Shown one piece after another: positions 29,346 to 39,020 of a stretch of 64,000 nt of DNA (position 1 is its first letter; every line of letters begins with the position of its first letter). The stretch is from Pseudomonas saxonica (GTDB lineage: Bacteria; Pseudomonadota; Gammaproteobacteria; Pseudomonadales; Pseudomonadaceae). The stretch is taken from contig NZ_VFIO01000001.1 of NCBI RefSeq assembly GCF_007858365.1, forward strand, positions 868,001-932,000, in the 5' to 3' direction. A model generated the notes under the pieces. That model did no database searches and was not told where the DNA came from. It saw only the letters and a list, made by a program, of their open reading frames with translations. A program made the translations under genes and the position numbers.

Positions 29346-30092
29346 CTATTGAGAGCGATTCTGGGGAAGGTCTTTTACAAAAACGCCCAGTTCACGGTGC
29401 GCGGCACTGCTCTCGTTAATCGGCAACTGGTTTTTGGCATCCAGATAATGCTGACTGAATACATCAAAGTAAGCATCCAGCGCACAGGAAGCCTCGGTGT
29501 CTCCGGCAAGATCAAGGCACAAGCTGGCCACTTCGGCTGTACACAAGTGCTCGCTTCGCGTCGATCTGCGTAAACGATAGCGAGACAGTTTTTCTGGCAG
29601 CAGACTCAAAATCGGCAAGGCATCAAAATACGGGCTTTTGCGAAAGATCTTGCGCGCCTCAGTCCAAGTTGCATCAAGCAGAATAAAGAGAGGCCGTTTA
29701 CTGGTGTCCATTTCCACCGAATGCGTGACACGCTCAGGGGCAACATACTCACCCGGAAACACCAGGTAAGGCTGCCACTGTGGGTCGGCCAGCAAGGCCA
29801 GCAAAGCATCATCCGTTTCAGTGCGCGACCAGATGAACGCAAAATTGTCCTTCACCACGTCAGCAATCAACCAGCCTGTATTACTGGGCTTGAAGACTTC
29901 CTTTTTGGTCATGATCAGGCAAACGCCTGCGCGAGTACTGACCCGGGGCCGCCAGTTGCACAGGCAATGACTGACGATCACTCGACACGTATGGCAGCGC
30001 GGCGCGCGTGAACCTCGCGCCAGATAAGGCTTGGTGCTCTCCTCTTCACGCTCGTCACGTAAACGGGCAACAGCATTGGGGGAAAAGGTCAT
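29346..30092 (-). CDS. DTW domain protein (tRNA-uridine aminocarboxypropyltransferase family)
   Basis: About 248 residues. The N-terminal cysteine cluster CHTCRVIVSHCLC suggests a metal site. The DTW-type motif appears as DATWTEARK near residue 145, followed by RYRLRRSTRSEHLCTAE. In E. coli the related TapT makes acp3U at tRNA position 47; this homologue probably modifies tRNA or rRNA uridines. The start is uncertain: ATGs at 30092 and 30101 lack strong ribosome-binding sites, and a longer form to 30176 would add a hydrophobic stretch that is probably not coding. Confidence 0.82.
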   Translation of the reverse strand: MTFSPNAVARLRDEREEESTKPYLARGSRAPRCHTCRVIVSHCLCNWRPRVSTRAGVCLIMTKKEVFKPSNTGWLIADVVKDNFAFIWSRTETDDALLALLADPQWQPYLVFPGEYVAPERVTHSVEMDTSKRPLFILLDATWTEARKIFRKSPYFDALPILSLLPEKLSRYRLRRSTRSEHLCTAEVASLCLDLAGDTEASCALDAYFDVFSQHYLDAKNQLPINESSAAHRELGVFVKDLPQNRSQ

Positions 30093-30271
30093 CAGGGTCA
30101 TGATCTGGGTAACGACGGATAGTAAAAAGAGAGCGGCGAAGTTTAACAGAGGCTGAGCCCCCATGACCGGAGGCATTTCCTGTGCTCCAATGCTGACCTA
30201 TACTCCTGCGCCACTGAACGCACCGATCTATGACGGGTCGAAGCTTGCGTCACTGAAATCAGGAGAGTTTC

Positions 30272-30679
30272 ATGCTGCGCACTATCATCCCGACCCTTGC
30301 TCTACTGTTCGCACTGCCATTGAGCGCTCAAGCGGCCTCTCTTGCAGAGTTCAACTTGAATAAGGACTTGCTCAAAGTTGCCAAAGTCAGCAATGAAGGG
30401 AAACCCCGCGCCATCAGCCCCGACCTTCTGGACAAAGGCTTTTCCGTTGACGGCACGGTGCTGATCAATCACCTGGAAGCCAGCCCTACCCTTTCAGCAC
30501 AAATGCGCTCTGCTCCGGAAGCGGCCGTACCGCAACTGGGCCGCAGCGTTTGCAGCAACCCGAACTTCCGTAAATTGATGGCCAAGGGCGCGACCATGCG
30601 CTTTGACATCAGGGAATACAAAACCAATACATCGGTTTTGACCCAGGACATCGGCGCCGACAACTGCCAGCGCAAATAA
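30272..30679 (+). CDS. PA3611-like secreted protein
   Basis: A 135-residue protein with a clear signal peptide (MLRTIIPTLALLFALPLSAQAA). The mature part is about 114 residues with two Cys (in SVCSNPN and DNCQRK) that could form a disulfide. It matches the PA3611-like family, described in P. aeruginosa as quorum-sensing-regulated and linked to virulence; no molecular activity is known. CAGGAGAG precedes the start. Confidence 0.75.
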   Translation: MLRTIIPTLALLFALPLSAQAASLAEFNLNKDLLKVAKVSNEGKPRAISPDLLDKGFSVDGTVLINHLEASPTLSAQMRSAPEAAVPQLGRSVCSNPNFRKLMAKGATMRFDIREYKTNTSVLTQDIGADNCQRK

Positions 30680-30894
30680 TCACTGCCTGCTTTTCTTGCG
30701 CACGCCGTGTCATAAACGGCGTGCAGCCCTCGCTGCACTTTCTTCGTTATCAGGCTTCTTCTTCCACATCAGGCAATTAGCTATTGCCAGTCAAGACAAC
30801 ACCGGACCATCATCAACCATCGCTTTTGACTCCTTGAGTCGTTGCGCTTGGCTGATCGGGCGCCCCCAAGGATGTTGTCTAGAAGGAGCTATAC

Positions 30895-32010
30895 ATGCCC
30901 GACCAAACTCAGGACACCCTGTCACTTTACTTCGAGAACCACGGCCTGAATGTTGCCGCAGAGGTTGATGCACAACTACAACGGGTGGCCCCTGACAGCC
31001 CGAACCAACCGCTTTATCGTGAGATGCTGCTGACTGTCTTGCGCATGGCCCATGACGATATCGATCGCTGGAATGCCAAAATCACCCTGCAAGCCATCCG
31101 CGAACTTGAAAAAACCTTTCGCGTACTGGAGCAATTCAAAGGACGCCGCAAAGTCACCGTGTTCGGCTCAGCCCGCACGCCCGCAGAAGATCCCCTGTAT
31201 GTGCTGGCCCGCGAGGTGGGTGCAACACTGGCACGGTCAGACATGATGGTCATTACTGGAGGCGGCGGCGGCATAATGGCCGCTGCACATGAAGGCGCTG
31301 GTCTGCAATACAGCTTGGGGTTCAATATCACCCTGCCATTTGAACAGCGCGCCAACGCCACAATCATTGACTCAGAGCACTTGCTGGCCTTTCACTTCTT
31401 CTTCACCCGCAAGCTGTTTTTCATCAAGGAAGCAGAGGCCTTGATCATTTGCCCCGGCGGCTTCGGCACATTGGACGAAGTGCTGGAAGTGCTGACGCTG
31501 ATGCAAACCGGCAAAACACCTCTGGTGCCAATCGTGCTTCTGGATATGCCCGGCGCAACGTTCTGGCAAAGCGCCCTGGACTTCATCCATAACCAGTTGC
31601 AAGCCCATCAATACATTCTGCCCAATGATCTGAAATTGATGCGTCTGGTTCACAGTGCTCAAGAAGCGGTTGATGAGATCGAGCAGTTCTACAGCAACTA
31701 CCATTCGAGCCGCTGGCTCACCAAAACCTTTGTTCTACGCATGAAAAGGGCTGTGAATGTCGCAGCCCTTGAACAGATCAAGCAGAACTTCGCCGACATT
31801 TGCGTTCATGACAGTTTTCACCAGCAAGCCTATGCGCAGATTGAGCACGACGACCCTGCATTCAATCACTTGACGTGTCTGAGCTTTGCTTTCAGTGGGC
31901 GTAATCAAGGGCGGTTACGCGAACTAGTCAACTTCATCAACTTGCCCGAAAATTGGGCGACAGCAGAGTCCTCACCGGTAGCACAAAGGTCCGAGTGGAT
32001 CGCTGAATAA
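30895..32010 (+). CDS. LOG family (TIGR00730-type) Rossmann-fold protein, long form
   Basis: A 371-residue protein with the LOG core in roughly residues 80-260: VTVFGSARTP, TGGGGGIMAAAHEGA, and PGGFGTLDEVLEVLT. The last motif is shared with phosphoribohydrolases that release free bases from nucleoside monophosphates. The core is extended by about 75 residues at the N-terminus and about 110 at the C-terminus, well beyond the ~190-residue short LOG enzymes. Substrate is unknown. GGAG lies 6 bases ahead of the start. Confidence 0.85.
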   Translation: MPDQTQDTLSLYFENHGLNVAAEVDAQLQRVAPDSPNQPLYREMLLTVLRMAHDDIDRWNAKITLQAIRELEKTFRVLEQFKGRRKVTVFGSARTPAEDPLYVLAREVGATLARSDMMVITGGGGGIMAAAHEGAGLQYSLGFNITLPFEQRANATIIDSEHLLAFHFFFTRKLFFIKEAEALIICPGGFGTLDEVLEVLTLMQTGKTPLVPIVLLDMPGATFWQSALDFIHNQLQAHQYILPNDLKLMRLVHSAQEAVDEIEQFYSNYHSSRWLTKTFVLRMKRAVNVAALEQIKQNFADICVHDSFHQQAYAQIEHDDPAFNHLTCLSFAFSGRNQGRLRELVNFINLPENWATAESSPVAQRSEWIAE

Positions 32011-32116
32011 GGTAGGGAAAATGAGGCTGCGACAAGTTGTTGGGTGATCGAGCGTTCGTAGCAGGAACGAAGATCATGCAATGCTTATCGCAGTCTGTGA
32101 CTACAGATGCCCGTAG

Positions 32117-32584
32117 TCAGTCATCAAATTCTCGGCCACTCAACAAGCGGCCGATCATTTCCAGCGGATAGCCTCGATAACTCAAGAAGCGCCCTTGGCG
32201 AGCACGTTCTTTCGCGTCTTCCGGTAACTGCGCGGAAAACTTGCGGCGCCAGGTTTCTTCCAACCGTTCTTGCCAGTTAAATCCACACTCGCGCAGCGCA
32301 TCTTCTACATCGCCACGGGGCAACCCGCGTTGATTAAGCTCTTCGCGAATGCGCAAAGGGCCATAACCGGAACCGGCACGATAAGAGATATAGCTTTCAA
32401 GGTAACGTGCCTCCGACAGCAGACCATCTTCCGTTAAACGGTCGAGGGCGATGTCGATCATGTCGGGGCAAGCACCGCGCTGACGCAATTTGCGAGTCAA
32501 CTCTACCCGACCATGCTCGCGTCGCGCGAGCAGGTCCATGGCAGTTCGACGCACCGCGGCCAGGTTATCCAGAACTACGGTCAT
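32117..32584 (-). CDS. recX: RecA regulator RecX
   Basis: A 155-residue alpha-helical RecX protein, with [19 protein letters not shown] near the N-terminus and the [20 protein letters not shown] region. RecX binds RecA filaments and limits their activity. It starts 8 bp after the recA stop on the same strand, so the two are co-transcribed from the LexA-controlled recA promoter. Confidence 0.95.
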   Translation of the reverse strand: MTVVLDNLAAVRRTAMDLLARREHGRVELTRKLRQRGACPDMIDIALDRLTEDGLLSEARYLESYISYRAGSGYGPLRIREELNQRGLPRGDVEDALRECGFNWQERLEETWRRKFSAQLPEDAKERARQGRFLSYRGYPLEMIGRLLSGREFDD

Positions 32585-32592
32585 GAGTCAGA

Positions 32593-33708
32593 TCAGTTGT
32601 TATTGGCGTCTGAGCCGTTTTCCAGCGCCATTTCTGCCGCTTCAGCTTCATCAGCGGCCGCTTTGGCTGCTTTGCTCATTTTTGGCATGATTTTGATCTC
32701 AGCCATCTCGGCATCCGACTTTGGCCCCAACAACTTGGCGCGCAACTGCTTCTCAAGGGCTTCCTTGATTTCAGGGTTGTCGTCCAGGAACTTGGCCGAG
32801 TTGGCTTTGCCCTGACCAATCTTGCTGCCGTTGTAGCTGTACCAGGCGCCGGCCTTCTCGACGAAGCCGTGCAATACGCCCAGGTCGATCATCTCGCCAT
32901 TGAGATAGATGCCCTTGCCGTAAAGAATCTGGAATTCAGCCTGGCGGAATGGCGGAGCCATTTTGTTTTTGACCACTTTGACGCGGGTTTCGCTGCCAAC
33001 CACCACATCGCCTTCTTTCACCGCACCCGTGCGGCGGATGTCCAAACGTACCGAGGAGTAAAACTTCAACGCATTACCACCGGTGGTGGTTTCCGGGCTG
33101 CCGAACATCACGCCGATTTTCATGCGGATCTGGTTGATGAAGATCACCAGGCAGTTGGCGTTTTTGATATTACCGGTAATTTTACGCAGGGCCTGAGACA
33201 TGAGACGGGCTTGCAGACCCACGTGCATGTCACCCATATCGCCTTCGATTTCGGCTTTTGGGGTCAGTGCTGCTACGGAGTCGATGATGATCACGTCAAC
33301 GGCGTTGGAACGCACCAGCATGTCAGTGATTTCAAGTGCCTGTTCGCCGGTATCTGGCTGAGAAACCAGCAGGTCGTCGACGTTAACACCCAGCTTGGCA
33401 GCGTATTCAGGGTCAAGGGCGTGTTCGGCATCGACGAAGGCACAGGTGGCACCCGCCTTTTGTGCTTGAGCGATTACCGACAGAGTGAGTGTGGTTTTAC
33501 CCGAAGACTCTGGACCGTAAATTTCAACAATACGGCCTTTTGGCAAGCCGCCAATGCCCAGCGCGATGTCCAGACCCAGCGAACCGGTAGAGATTGCCGG
33601 CACTTCCTGGCGCTCTTGCTCGCCCATGAGCATTACGGCACCCTTGCCGAATTGACGTTCGATCTGACCCAAGGCCGCAGCCAAGGCTTTCTTCTTGTTG
33701 TCGTCCAT
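32593..33708 (-). CDS. recA: Recombinase RecA
   Basis: A 371-residue recombinase with Walker [10 protein letters not shown] near residue 66, Walker [11 protein letters not shown] near 140, and the [19 protein letters not shown] loop regions. It forms filaments on single-stranded DNA, pairs homologous strands and triggers LexA and repressor self-cleavage. The C-terminal tail (from [17 protein letters not shown] onward) is Lys/Ala-rich before turning acidic, and makes the protein about 20 residues longer than E. coli RecA. A LexA box lies just upstream. Confidence 0.98.
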   Translation of the reverse strand: MDDNKKKALAAALGQIERQFGKGAVMLMGEQERQEVPAISTGSLGLDIALGIGGLPKGRIVEIYGPESSGKTTLTLSVIAQAQKAGATCAFVDAEHALDPEYAAKLGVNVDDLLVSQPDTGEQALEITDMLVRSNAVDVIIIDSVAALTPKAEIEGDMGDMHVGLQARLMSQALRKITGNIKNANCLVIFINQIRMKIGVMFGSPETTTGGNALKFYSSVRLDIRRTGAVKEGDVVVGSETRVKVVKNKMAPPFRQAEFQILYGKGIYLNGEMIDLGVLHGFVEKAGAWYSYNGSKIGQGKANSAKFLDDNPEIKEALEKQLRAKLLGPKSDAEMAEIKIMPKMSKAAKAAADEAEAAEMALENGSDANNN

Positions 33709-33746
33709 TAAAGTCCTCTCGTAATCAATAAGGCCGGTCGGCCGAT

Positions 33747-33766
33747 AACTGTATAAGTAGCCAGTA
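33747..33766 (-). promoter_or_regulatory. LexA box of recA
   Basis: The sequence AACTGTATAAGTAGCCAGTA (plus strand) matches the SOS consensus TACTGTATATATATACAGTA with the CTGT and CAG half-sites in register. It lies about 40 bp ahead of the recA start. Confidence 0.85.
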
Positions 33767-33809
33767 TTATTCCACAGGGTTAAACGATCGCCTACCCCTG
33801 TTTTTTTAT

Positions 33810-34292
33810 TTATCGTACCGTTCGGCGTATTAGGCCTTTCAGAGCAGCGATTACGGTTTGCCGGCGCACCTCATCACGGTCACCGGCAAAATACCGGCGT
33901 TCAGTTGTAACCTCGCCGTCATCCCCCCACGCCAGCCAAACGGTGCCAACCGGTTTCTCTTCCGAGCCACCACCGGGCCCGGCCACGCCACTGACTGCTA
34001 CGGCAAAGCGTGCTCCGCTTTGCGCCTGAGCCCCCGCGACCATAGCCTCGACCACCTCGCGGCTGACAGCGCCGACTTGGCCAAACAAGGCCTCGGGAAC
34101 CCCCAGCTGCTTGGTTTTTTGCTTATTGGAATAGGTGACAAAGCCGGCCTCGAACCAGGCCGAACTGCCGGGGATACGGGTAATGGCTTCGGCAATACCA
34201 CCTCCAGTGCAGGATTCAGCAGTCGTAACCTGGGCATTTATCGCCTTCAGCAGGTCTCCGAGTTCGGCAGCAAGGTGAGACAGTGAGTCCAT
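33810..34292 (-). CDS. CinA family protein, nicotinamide-nucleotide amidase domain only
   Basis: A 160-residue protein corresponding to the C-terminal CinA/PncC domain: [22 protein letters not shown] near residue 22 (cited in part), [10 protein letters not shown], and [20 protein letters not shown]. Such proteins deamidate NMN to nicotinate mononucleotide in NAD recycling. The start at 34292 has AGGA 8 bases ahead; a longer reading adds 19 unlike residues. It lies between the holin and recA on the same strand, so read-through from the SOS-like holin promoter could reach it. Confidence 0.92.
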   Translation of the reverse strand: MDSLSHLAAELGDLLKAINAQVTTAESCTGGGIAEAITRIPGSSAWFEAGFVTYSNKQKTKQLGVPEALFGQVGAVSREVVEAMVAGAQAQSGARFAVAVSGVAGPGGGSEEKPVGTVWLAWGDDGEVTTERRYFAGDRDEVRRQTVIAALKGLIRRTVR

Positions 34293-34363
34293 AGTGATTT
34301 CCTGAGAGGCAATGGTTTGCGCATATTTGTAAGCACTGATCGATGCCATAACCTACACGAAAA

Positions 34364-34705
34364 CTAAGGTTCGATTCGTGAGTCGGTTGCAGAACTCTCC
34401 ACCCCGAGCCGCTTTGCAGCCCAACGCTGATACAGGCTGATCGCAGCATCTGCACCGGCCAATGCTGTCAGGCAACCAAAGGCACCCGCCGCCAGCACAG
34501 ACATACCCGCCGAATACAACAACAGAAAGGTTGAGACGCCACATACCATGCAGGCACCCGAGCGCAGCGCAAGGCGCCGGATCAGCAACCATCCACTGGC
34601 ACCGTCTTTGTCAGCACGCCACATCTCTCCAAAAACGCCCCCCACCAAGGCCAGAAGGATGACCAGTAAAACTGGCATATCCAGCAATACTTGCGGTTCA
34701 TTCAT
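34364..34705 (-). CDS. Tailocin/phage-type holin
   Basis: A 113-residue membrane protein with three hydrophobic segments (about residues 9-26, 42-65 and 68-88), and the GGVFGEMWRADK and RRLALRSGACMVCG blocks that I recognise from holins of Pseudomonas R-type pyocin/tailocin clusters. Holins make the inner-membrane lesion through which a lysozyme reaches the wall. Here no lysozyme, spanin or tail gene follows; the next gene is cinA. A promoter with an embedded SOS-like box lies upstream. Identification rests on family resemblance and locus. Confidence 0.75.
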   Translation of the reverse strand: MNEPQVLLDMPVLLVILLALVGGVFGEMWRADKDGASGWLLIRRLALRSGACMVCGVSTFLLLYSAGMSVLAAGAFGCLTALAGADAAISLYQRWAAKRLGVESSATDSRIEP

Positions 34706-34821
34706 GGTGTCATCACTCCTGGGTCCTTAGGGATAAATAGTCAATTTCTGACCTGGGCTGCCGGCGCTATTGATCGCGCCGCTTCCCTGCTTGAATTCGA
34801 TCGCTGAGCGTCATGCAAACT

Positions 34822-34850
34822 AGACTATGCATGTATGGATATACAGTCAA
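34822..34850 (-). promoter_or_regulatory. Holin promoter with an SOS-like operator between -35 and -10
   Basis: On the minus strand, TTGACT (34845-34850) is separated by 17 bp from TAGTCT (34822-34827). The spacer region contains CTGTATATCCATACAT (34831-34846), which matches the LexA/phage-repressor consensus CTGTATATATATACAG at 13 of 16 positions. A repressor bound here would block RNA polymerase. Which protein binds (LexA or the adjacent S24 repressor) is not decided by sequence. Confidence 0.7.
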
Positions 34851-34932
34851 TGCACCAGCGCATATATTTCCATGTCGCCCAACTCAAGCCACCCTTGAAT
34901 ACGCCATCCGTAATAAACACCACTTTAAAACC

Positions 34933-34962
34933 AAAAAAACCCACGTTTATGTGGGCTTTTTT
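34933..34962 (-). terminator. Terminator of the S24 repressor gene
   Basis: An AAAACCCAC/GTGGGCTTTTTT hairpin with A and T runs lies 14 bp past the repressor stop codon, on the side facing the holin promoter. Confidence 0.85.
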
Positions 34963-34975
34963 CATAAGACTTAGC

Positions 34976-35710
34976 TCAGCGTGCGTACATGCCCCACCAG
35001 AACACATGGCCCAGAATGACCAGTTGCTCATCTTCCATGTCACTGTAGGCGTAGTCCTCGTCTGGATACTCGTCACGGTTAAAACTGCGCAATCGAATAC
35101 CCTGTGGCAAGCGATAGACCTGCTTCACCCGTAGCTGGCCGTTGTGATTGATTGCATACAGGTCACCATCAATGACGTCTTCAAGAGCACGCTTGCCCGC
35201 GTTGACCCCCACCGTTGCACCATCGCGCAAAACCGGCAGCATGCTGTCACCGCGCACCGTCACACACTTGGCCTGATCGAATTGCACGCCGTTATGGCGC
35301 AGGCTGCGCTTGCCAAAACGCAGCTTGGCACGCTCGCTCTCTTCAATGGCAAAACGCCCGGAACCGGCCGCCAATTCGACCTGGCGCAGAAAGGCAATGG
35401 ACACTTCATCATCCGCCACAGGCGTGTCGTCATCCCATAAGCAAATATCCCGCAGCTGCGGATGCCTCGGATCGGCCTCGGATACCACAAGCCTGACAGG
35501 GCTATCCCGGCCCCGCAGTTGATCGGTGCTGATTTGAAAATATTCCGCGATCCTAGAGATTTGCCTATCAGACGGATCGACAATTTTGCCATTCAAAATT
35601 CGCGAAAGTGTTGATTGCGGCACACCCGTACTACGGTGCAGCGCCATGGCGCTGAGCTGATGACGAGCAAGTAGCTCTTTGAGGACGATAGAAACAGTTC
35701 GTTTAGGCAT
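34976..35710 (-). CDS. XRE-HTH / S24 peptidase repressor (PrtR-like, LexA-type self-cleaving)
   Basis: A 244-residue repressor (from ATG 35710). Residues 5-65 form a helix-turn-helix of XRE type (ALHRSTGVPQSTLSRILNG). The C-terminal part is an S24 peptidase: catalytic Ser156 in VRGDSMLPVL and Lys196 in LRVKQVYR. A candidate self-cleavage bond is Ala115-Gly116 in LAAGSG. This is the layout of PrtR-like repressors of tailocin clusters, which are inactivated through RecA after DNA damage. It lies next to mutS, divergently. Confidence 0.85.
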   Translation of the reverse strand: MPKRTVSIVLKELLARHQLSAMALHRSTGVPQSTLSRILNGKIVDPSDRQISRIAEYFQISTDQLRGRDSPVRLVVSEADPRHPQLRDICLWDDDTPVADDEVSIAFLRQVELAAGSGRFAIEESERAKLRFGKRSLRHNGVQFDQAKCVTVRGDSMLPVLRDGATVGVNAGKRALEDVIDGDLYAINHNGQLRVKQVYRLPQGIRLRSFNRDEYPDEDYAYSDMEDEQLVILGHVFWWGMYAR

Positions 35711-35889
35711 GGAGAGAATAGTGCTAGCGGTGTTTATAGATGGCAAATGCTATTTCTTCTATTAATAGCAGCGCCCATGAGCGCCTGTAGATGCACATGG
35801 CTGACATGTTAACCTTGCGCCCATTGCGAAAACCTCAGGCCACGCGCCTGCCTTTGCCCACTTTCAAAACGAATCCGCCTAAGCCTCTC

Positions 35890-38469
35890 ATGAGTAAAAA
35901 TACTTCCGACCTATCCGGCCACACGCCGATGATGCAGCAGTACTGGCGCCTGAAGAACCAGCACCCTGATCAGTTGATGTTCTATCGCATGGGCGACTTC
36001 TACGAGATCTTCTACGAAGACGCGAAAAAAGCCGCCAAGTTGCTGGATATCACCCTCACCGCACGCGGGCAATCTGCCGGGCAAGCTATCCCCATGTGCG
36101 GGATTCCTTACCATGCAGCTGAAGGTTATTTGGCCAAGCTGGTAAAACTTGGCGAGTCGGTGGTCATTTGTGAGCAGGTGGGCGACCCGGCAACCAGTAA
36201 AGGGCCGGTCGATCGTCAAGTGGTGCGCATCATCACACCGGGCACGGTCAGCGACGAAGCGTTGATGGATGAACGCCGCGACAACCTGATTGCCGCCGTA
36301 CTGGGCGACGAGCGCTTGTTTGGACTCGCGGTGCTGGACATCACCAGTGGCAACTTCTCGGTACTGGAGATCAAAGGCTGGGAGAACCTGCTGGCCGAAC
36401 TCGAGCGTATTAACCCGGTTGAGCTGATGATCCCGGATGATTGGCCACAAGGTTTGCCAGCAGAAAAGCGCCGTGGTGTACGTCGCCGCGCGCCGTGGGA
36501 TTTCGAGCGCGACTCCGCCTTTAAAAGCCTGTGCCAGCAGTTCTCGACCCAAGACCTCAAAGGCTTTGGTTGCGAGAACCTGACACTGGCTATCGGCGCC
36601 GCCGGTTGCTTGCTCAGCTATGCCAAGGAAACTCAACGTACCGCCCTGCCCCATCTGCGCAGCCTGCGCCACGAACGTCTTGATGACACCGTGGTGCTCG
36701 ATGGTGCCAGCCGACGCAACCTGGAACTGGACACCAACCTGGCGGGGGGGCGCGACAACACGTTGCAATCGGTGGTTGACCGCTGCCAGACGTCGATGGG
36801 CAGCCGCTTGCTGACCCGCTGGTTGAATCGTCCGCTGCGCGACTTGAGTGTTCTGCTCGCGCGCCAGTCGTCGATTACGTGCCTGCTCGATGGCTATCGC
36901 TTTGAAAAGCTCCAACCACAGCTGAAAGAAATTGGCGACCTGGAACGTATTCTGGCCCGAATCGGTTTGCGTAACGCCCGCCCGCGAGATCTGGCCCGGC
37001 TACGCGATGCCTTGACGGCCCTGCCCGAGCTGCAGGATGCGATGATTGGCCTCGAAGCCCCGCATTTGCAGCAACTGGCCCGCATCACCAGCACCTATCC
37101 GGAGCTGGCTGCCCTTCTTGAAAAAGCCATCAACGACAACCCACCTGCCGTCATCCGTGATGGCGGTGTACTCAAGACCGGCTATGACGCCGAGCTTGAT
37201 GAACTGCAATCATTGAGCGAGAACGCCGGCCAGTTCCTGATTGATCTCGAAGCCCGCGAAAAAGCCCGTACGGGCCTCGCCAACCTCAAGGTCGGTTACA
37301 ACCGGGTTCATGGCTACTTTATTGAGTTGCCCAGCAAGCAGGCCGAACAAGCCCCGGCAGATTACATTCGGCGCCAGACGCTTAAGGGGGCCGAGCGCTT
37401 TATCACGCCGGAGCTAAAAGCTTTCGAAGATAAAGCCCTGTCTGCCAAAAGTCGCGCATTGGCTCGCGAGAAGATGCTCTATGAAGCCTTGCTCGAAACC
37501 TTGATCGGTGAGCTGCCGCCCCTGCAAGACACCGCTGCCGCGCTGGCCGAACTGGACGTACTGAGCAATCTGGCGGAGCGTGCGCTAAATCTCGACTTGA
37601 ACTGTCCGCGCTTTGTTGACGAGCCGTGCATGCGCATCAACCAGGGGCGACACCCGGTGGTTGAACAAGTGCTGACCACGCCGTTTGTGGCCAACGATCT
37701 GGCGCTGGATGACAACACCCGCATGCTGGTGATCACCGGCCCGAACATGGGCGGTAAATCGACCTACATGCGTCAGACCGCGTTGATCGTTCTACTTGCG
37801 CACATTGGTAGTTTTGTACCAGCGGCCAGTTGTGAACTATCACTTGTTGATCGCATCTTTACCCGCATAGGCTCCAGCGATGACCTGGCCGGCGGACGCT
37901 CGACCTTCATGGTTGAAATGAGTGAGACCGCGAACATTCTGCACAATGCCACCGACCGTAGCCTGGTTCTGATGGACGAAGTGGGTCGAGGCACAAGCAC
38001 CTTTGACGGCCTGTCGCTGGCCTGGGCTGCCGCTGAACGCTTGGCTCAACTGCGGGCTTATACTTTGTTCGCCACTCACTACTTCGAGCTGACGGTACTG
38101 CCCGAGAGTGAACCATTGGTCGCCAACGTGCACTTGAGTGCAACCGAGCACAACGAGCGCATCGTATTTCTGCACCACGTGCTGCCGGGGCCAGCCAGCC
38201 AAAGTTATGGTTTGGCCGTGGCGCAGCTGGCAGGCGTCCCTACGCCTGTTATCGCCCGTGCACGCGAGCATTTGAGCCGCCTGGAGACCACCAGCCTGCC
38301 GCACGAATTGCCAAAACCAACCCCCGGCAAGAAGGCTGCGCCCCAACAAAGTGATTTGTTTGCCAGCCTGCCTCACCCGGTTCTGGATGATCTTTCCAAG
38401 CTGGATCTGGACAATCTCACACCGCGTAAAGCACTTGATTTGCTCTACACATTAAAGACACGCCTTTAA
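35890..38469 (+). CDS. mutS: DNA mismatch repair protein MutS
   Basis: An 859-residue MutS. Near the N-terminus is the mismatch-reading Phe-x-Glu motif in [12 protein letters not shown]; the ATPase has [25 protein letters not shown] and LFATHYFEL. The end carries the C-terminal tetramerisation region. It recognises mismatches and recruits MutL. The start at 35890 is set by homology ([19 protein letters not shown]); the in-frame extension of 33 residues upstream looks non-coding. fdxA follows. Confidence 0.97.
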   Translation: MSKNTSDLSGHTPMMQQYWRLKNQHPDQLMFYRMGDFYEIFYEDAKKAAKLLDITLTARGQSAGQAIPMCGIPYHAAEGYLAKLVKLGESVVICEQVGDPATSKGPVDRQVVRIITPGTVSDEALMDERRDNLIAAVLGDERLFGLAVLDITSGNFSVLEIKGWENLLAELERINPVELMIPDDWPQGLPAEKRRGVRRRAPWDFERDSAFKSLCQQFSTQDLKGFGCENLTLAIGAAGCLLSYAKETQRTALPHLRSLRHERLDDTVVLDGASRRNLELDTNLAGGRDNTLQSVVDRCQTSMGSRLLTRWLNRPLRDLSVLLARQSSITCLLDGYRFEKLQPQLKEIGDLERILARIGLRNARPRDLARLRDALTALPELQDAMIGLEAPHLQQLARITSTYPELAALLEKAINDNPPAVIRDGGVLKTGYDAELDELQSLSENAGQFLIDLEAREKARTGLANLKVGYNRVHGYFIELPSKQAEQAPADYIRRQTLKGAERFITPELKAFEDKALSAKSRALAREKMLYEALLETLIGELPPLQDTAAALAELDVLSNLAERALNLDLNCPRFVDEPCMRINQGRHPVVEQVLTTPFVANDLALDDNTRMLVITGPNMGGKSTYMRQTALIVLLAHIGSFVPAASCELSLVDRIFTRIGSSDDLAGGRSTFMVEMSETANILHNATDRSLVLMDEVGRGTSTFDGLSLAWAAAERLAQLRAYTLFATHYFELTVLPESEPLVANVHLSATEHNERIVFLHHVLPGPASQSYGLAVAQLAGVPTPVIARAREHLSRLETTSLPHELPKPTPGKKAAPQQSDLFASLPHPVLDDLSKLDLDNLTPRKALDLLYTLKTRL

Positions 38470-38598
38470 AAGCTGCTAGAATCGCGCGCGGTTCGGGATG
38501 CTACTGACCTTTTAGCCTGTTCAGTAGATATCACTCCCGAACCCTGCGAGCCCGAACTGGAAGGGCTTCGCTGCCGCCGCCTGAGGAGAAAATTAGAA

Positions 38599-38922
38599 AT
38601 GACCTTCGTCGTCACCGACAACTGCATCAAGTGCAAGTACACCGACTGCGTAGAAGTCTGTCCGGTGGACTGCTTTTACGAAGGCCCGAACTTCCTGGTG
38701 ATTCACCCGGATGAGTGCATTGATTGCGCGCTTTGTGAGCCTGAATGCCCAGCTCAGGCCATCTTCTCTGAAGATGAGATTCCTGCTGGCATGGAGAATT
38801 TCATTCAGTTGAATGTCGAGCTGGCTGAAATCTGGCCAAACATCACTGAGCGTAAAGACCCTCTGCCGGACGCGGCCGAGTGGGATGGCAAGCCAGGTAA
38901 GATTGCCGACCTGGAACGCTGA
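38599..38922 (+). CDS. fdxA: 7Fe ferredoxin FdxA
   Basis: A 107-residue ferredoxin with the cysteine pattern of a [3Fe-4S][4Fe-4S] protein: [20 protein letters not shown] and [15 protein letters not shown]. It is a low-potential electron carrier, a possible partner of Fpr. GAGGAGA precedes the start. In familiar Pseudomonas genomes fdxA is flanked by mutS and rpoS; here mutS is present but the other neighbour is a CoA-transferase pair. Confidence 0.96.
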   Translation: MTFVVTDNCIKCKYTDCVEVCPVDCFYEGPNFLVIHPDECIDCALCEPECPAQAIFSEDEIPAGMENFIQLNVELAEIWPNITERKDPLPDAAEWDGKPGKIADLER

Positions 38923-38936
38923 TTGATGCTGTAGCT

Positions 38937-38970
38937 AAAAAGCCCCGTCTCGTATGAGCCGGGGCTTTTT
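38937..38970. terminator. Bidirectional terminator after fdxA
   Basis: An AAAAAGCCCC/GGGGCTTTTT stem with a 14-base loop lies 14 bp past the fdxA stop codon and also faces the convergent CoA-transferase genes. Confidence 0.9.
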
Positions 38971-39020
38971 GCGTTTTAACGTAGTGAATCGTCTACGGCC
39001 AAGGCTCGTAAGCCTCAAGG

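Noticed and set aside
34364-35710. Intact prophage or complete tailocin
   Set aside because: Only a repressor and a holin are present; no capsid, tail, integrase, lysozyme or terminase gene is seen.
35911-36915. A 334-codon open frame opposite the mutS N-terminal half
   Set aside because: Antisense shadow; mutS is clearly the gene here.
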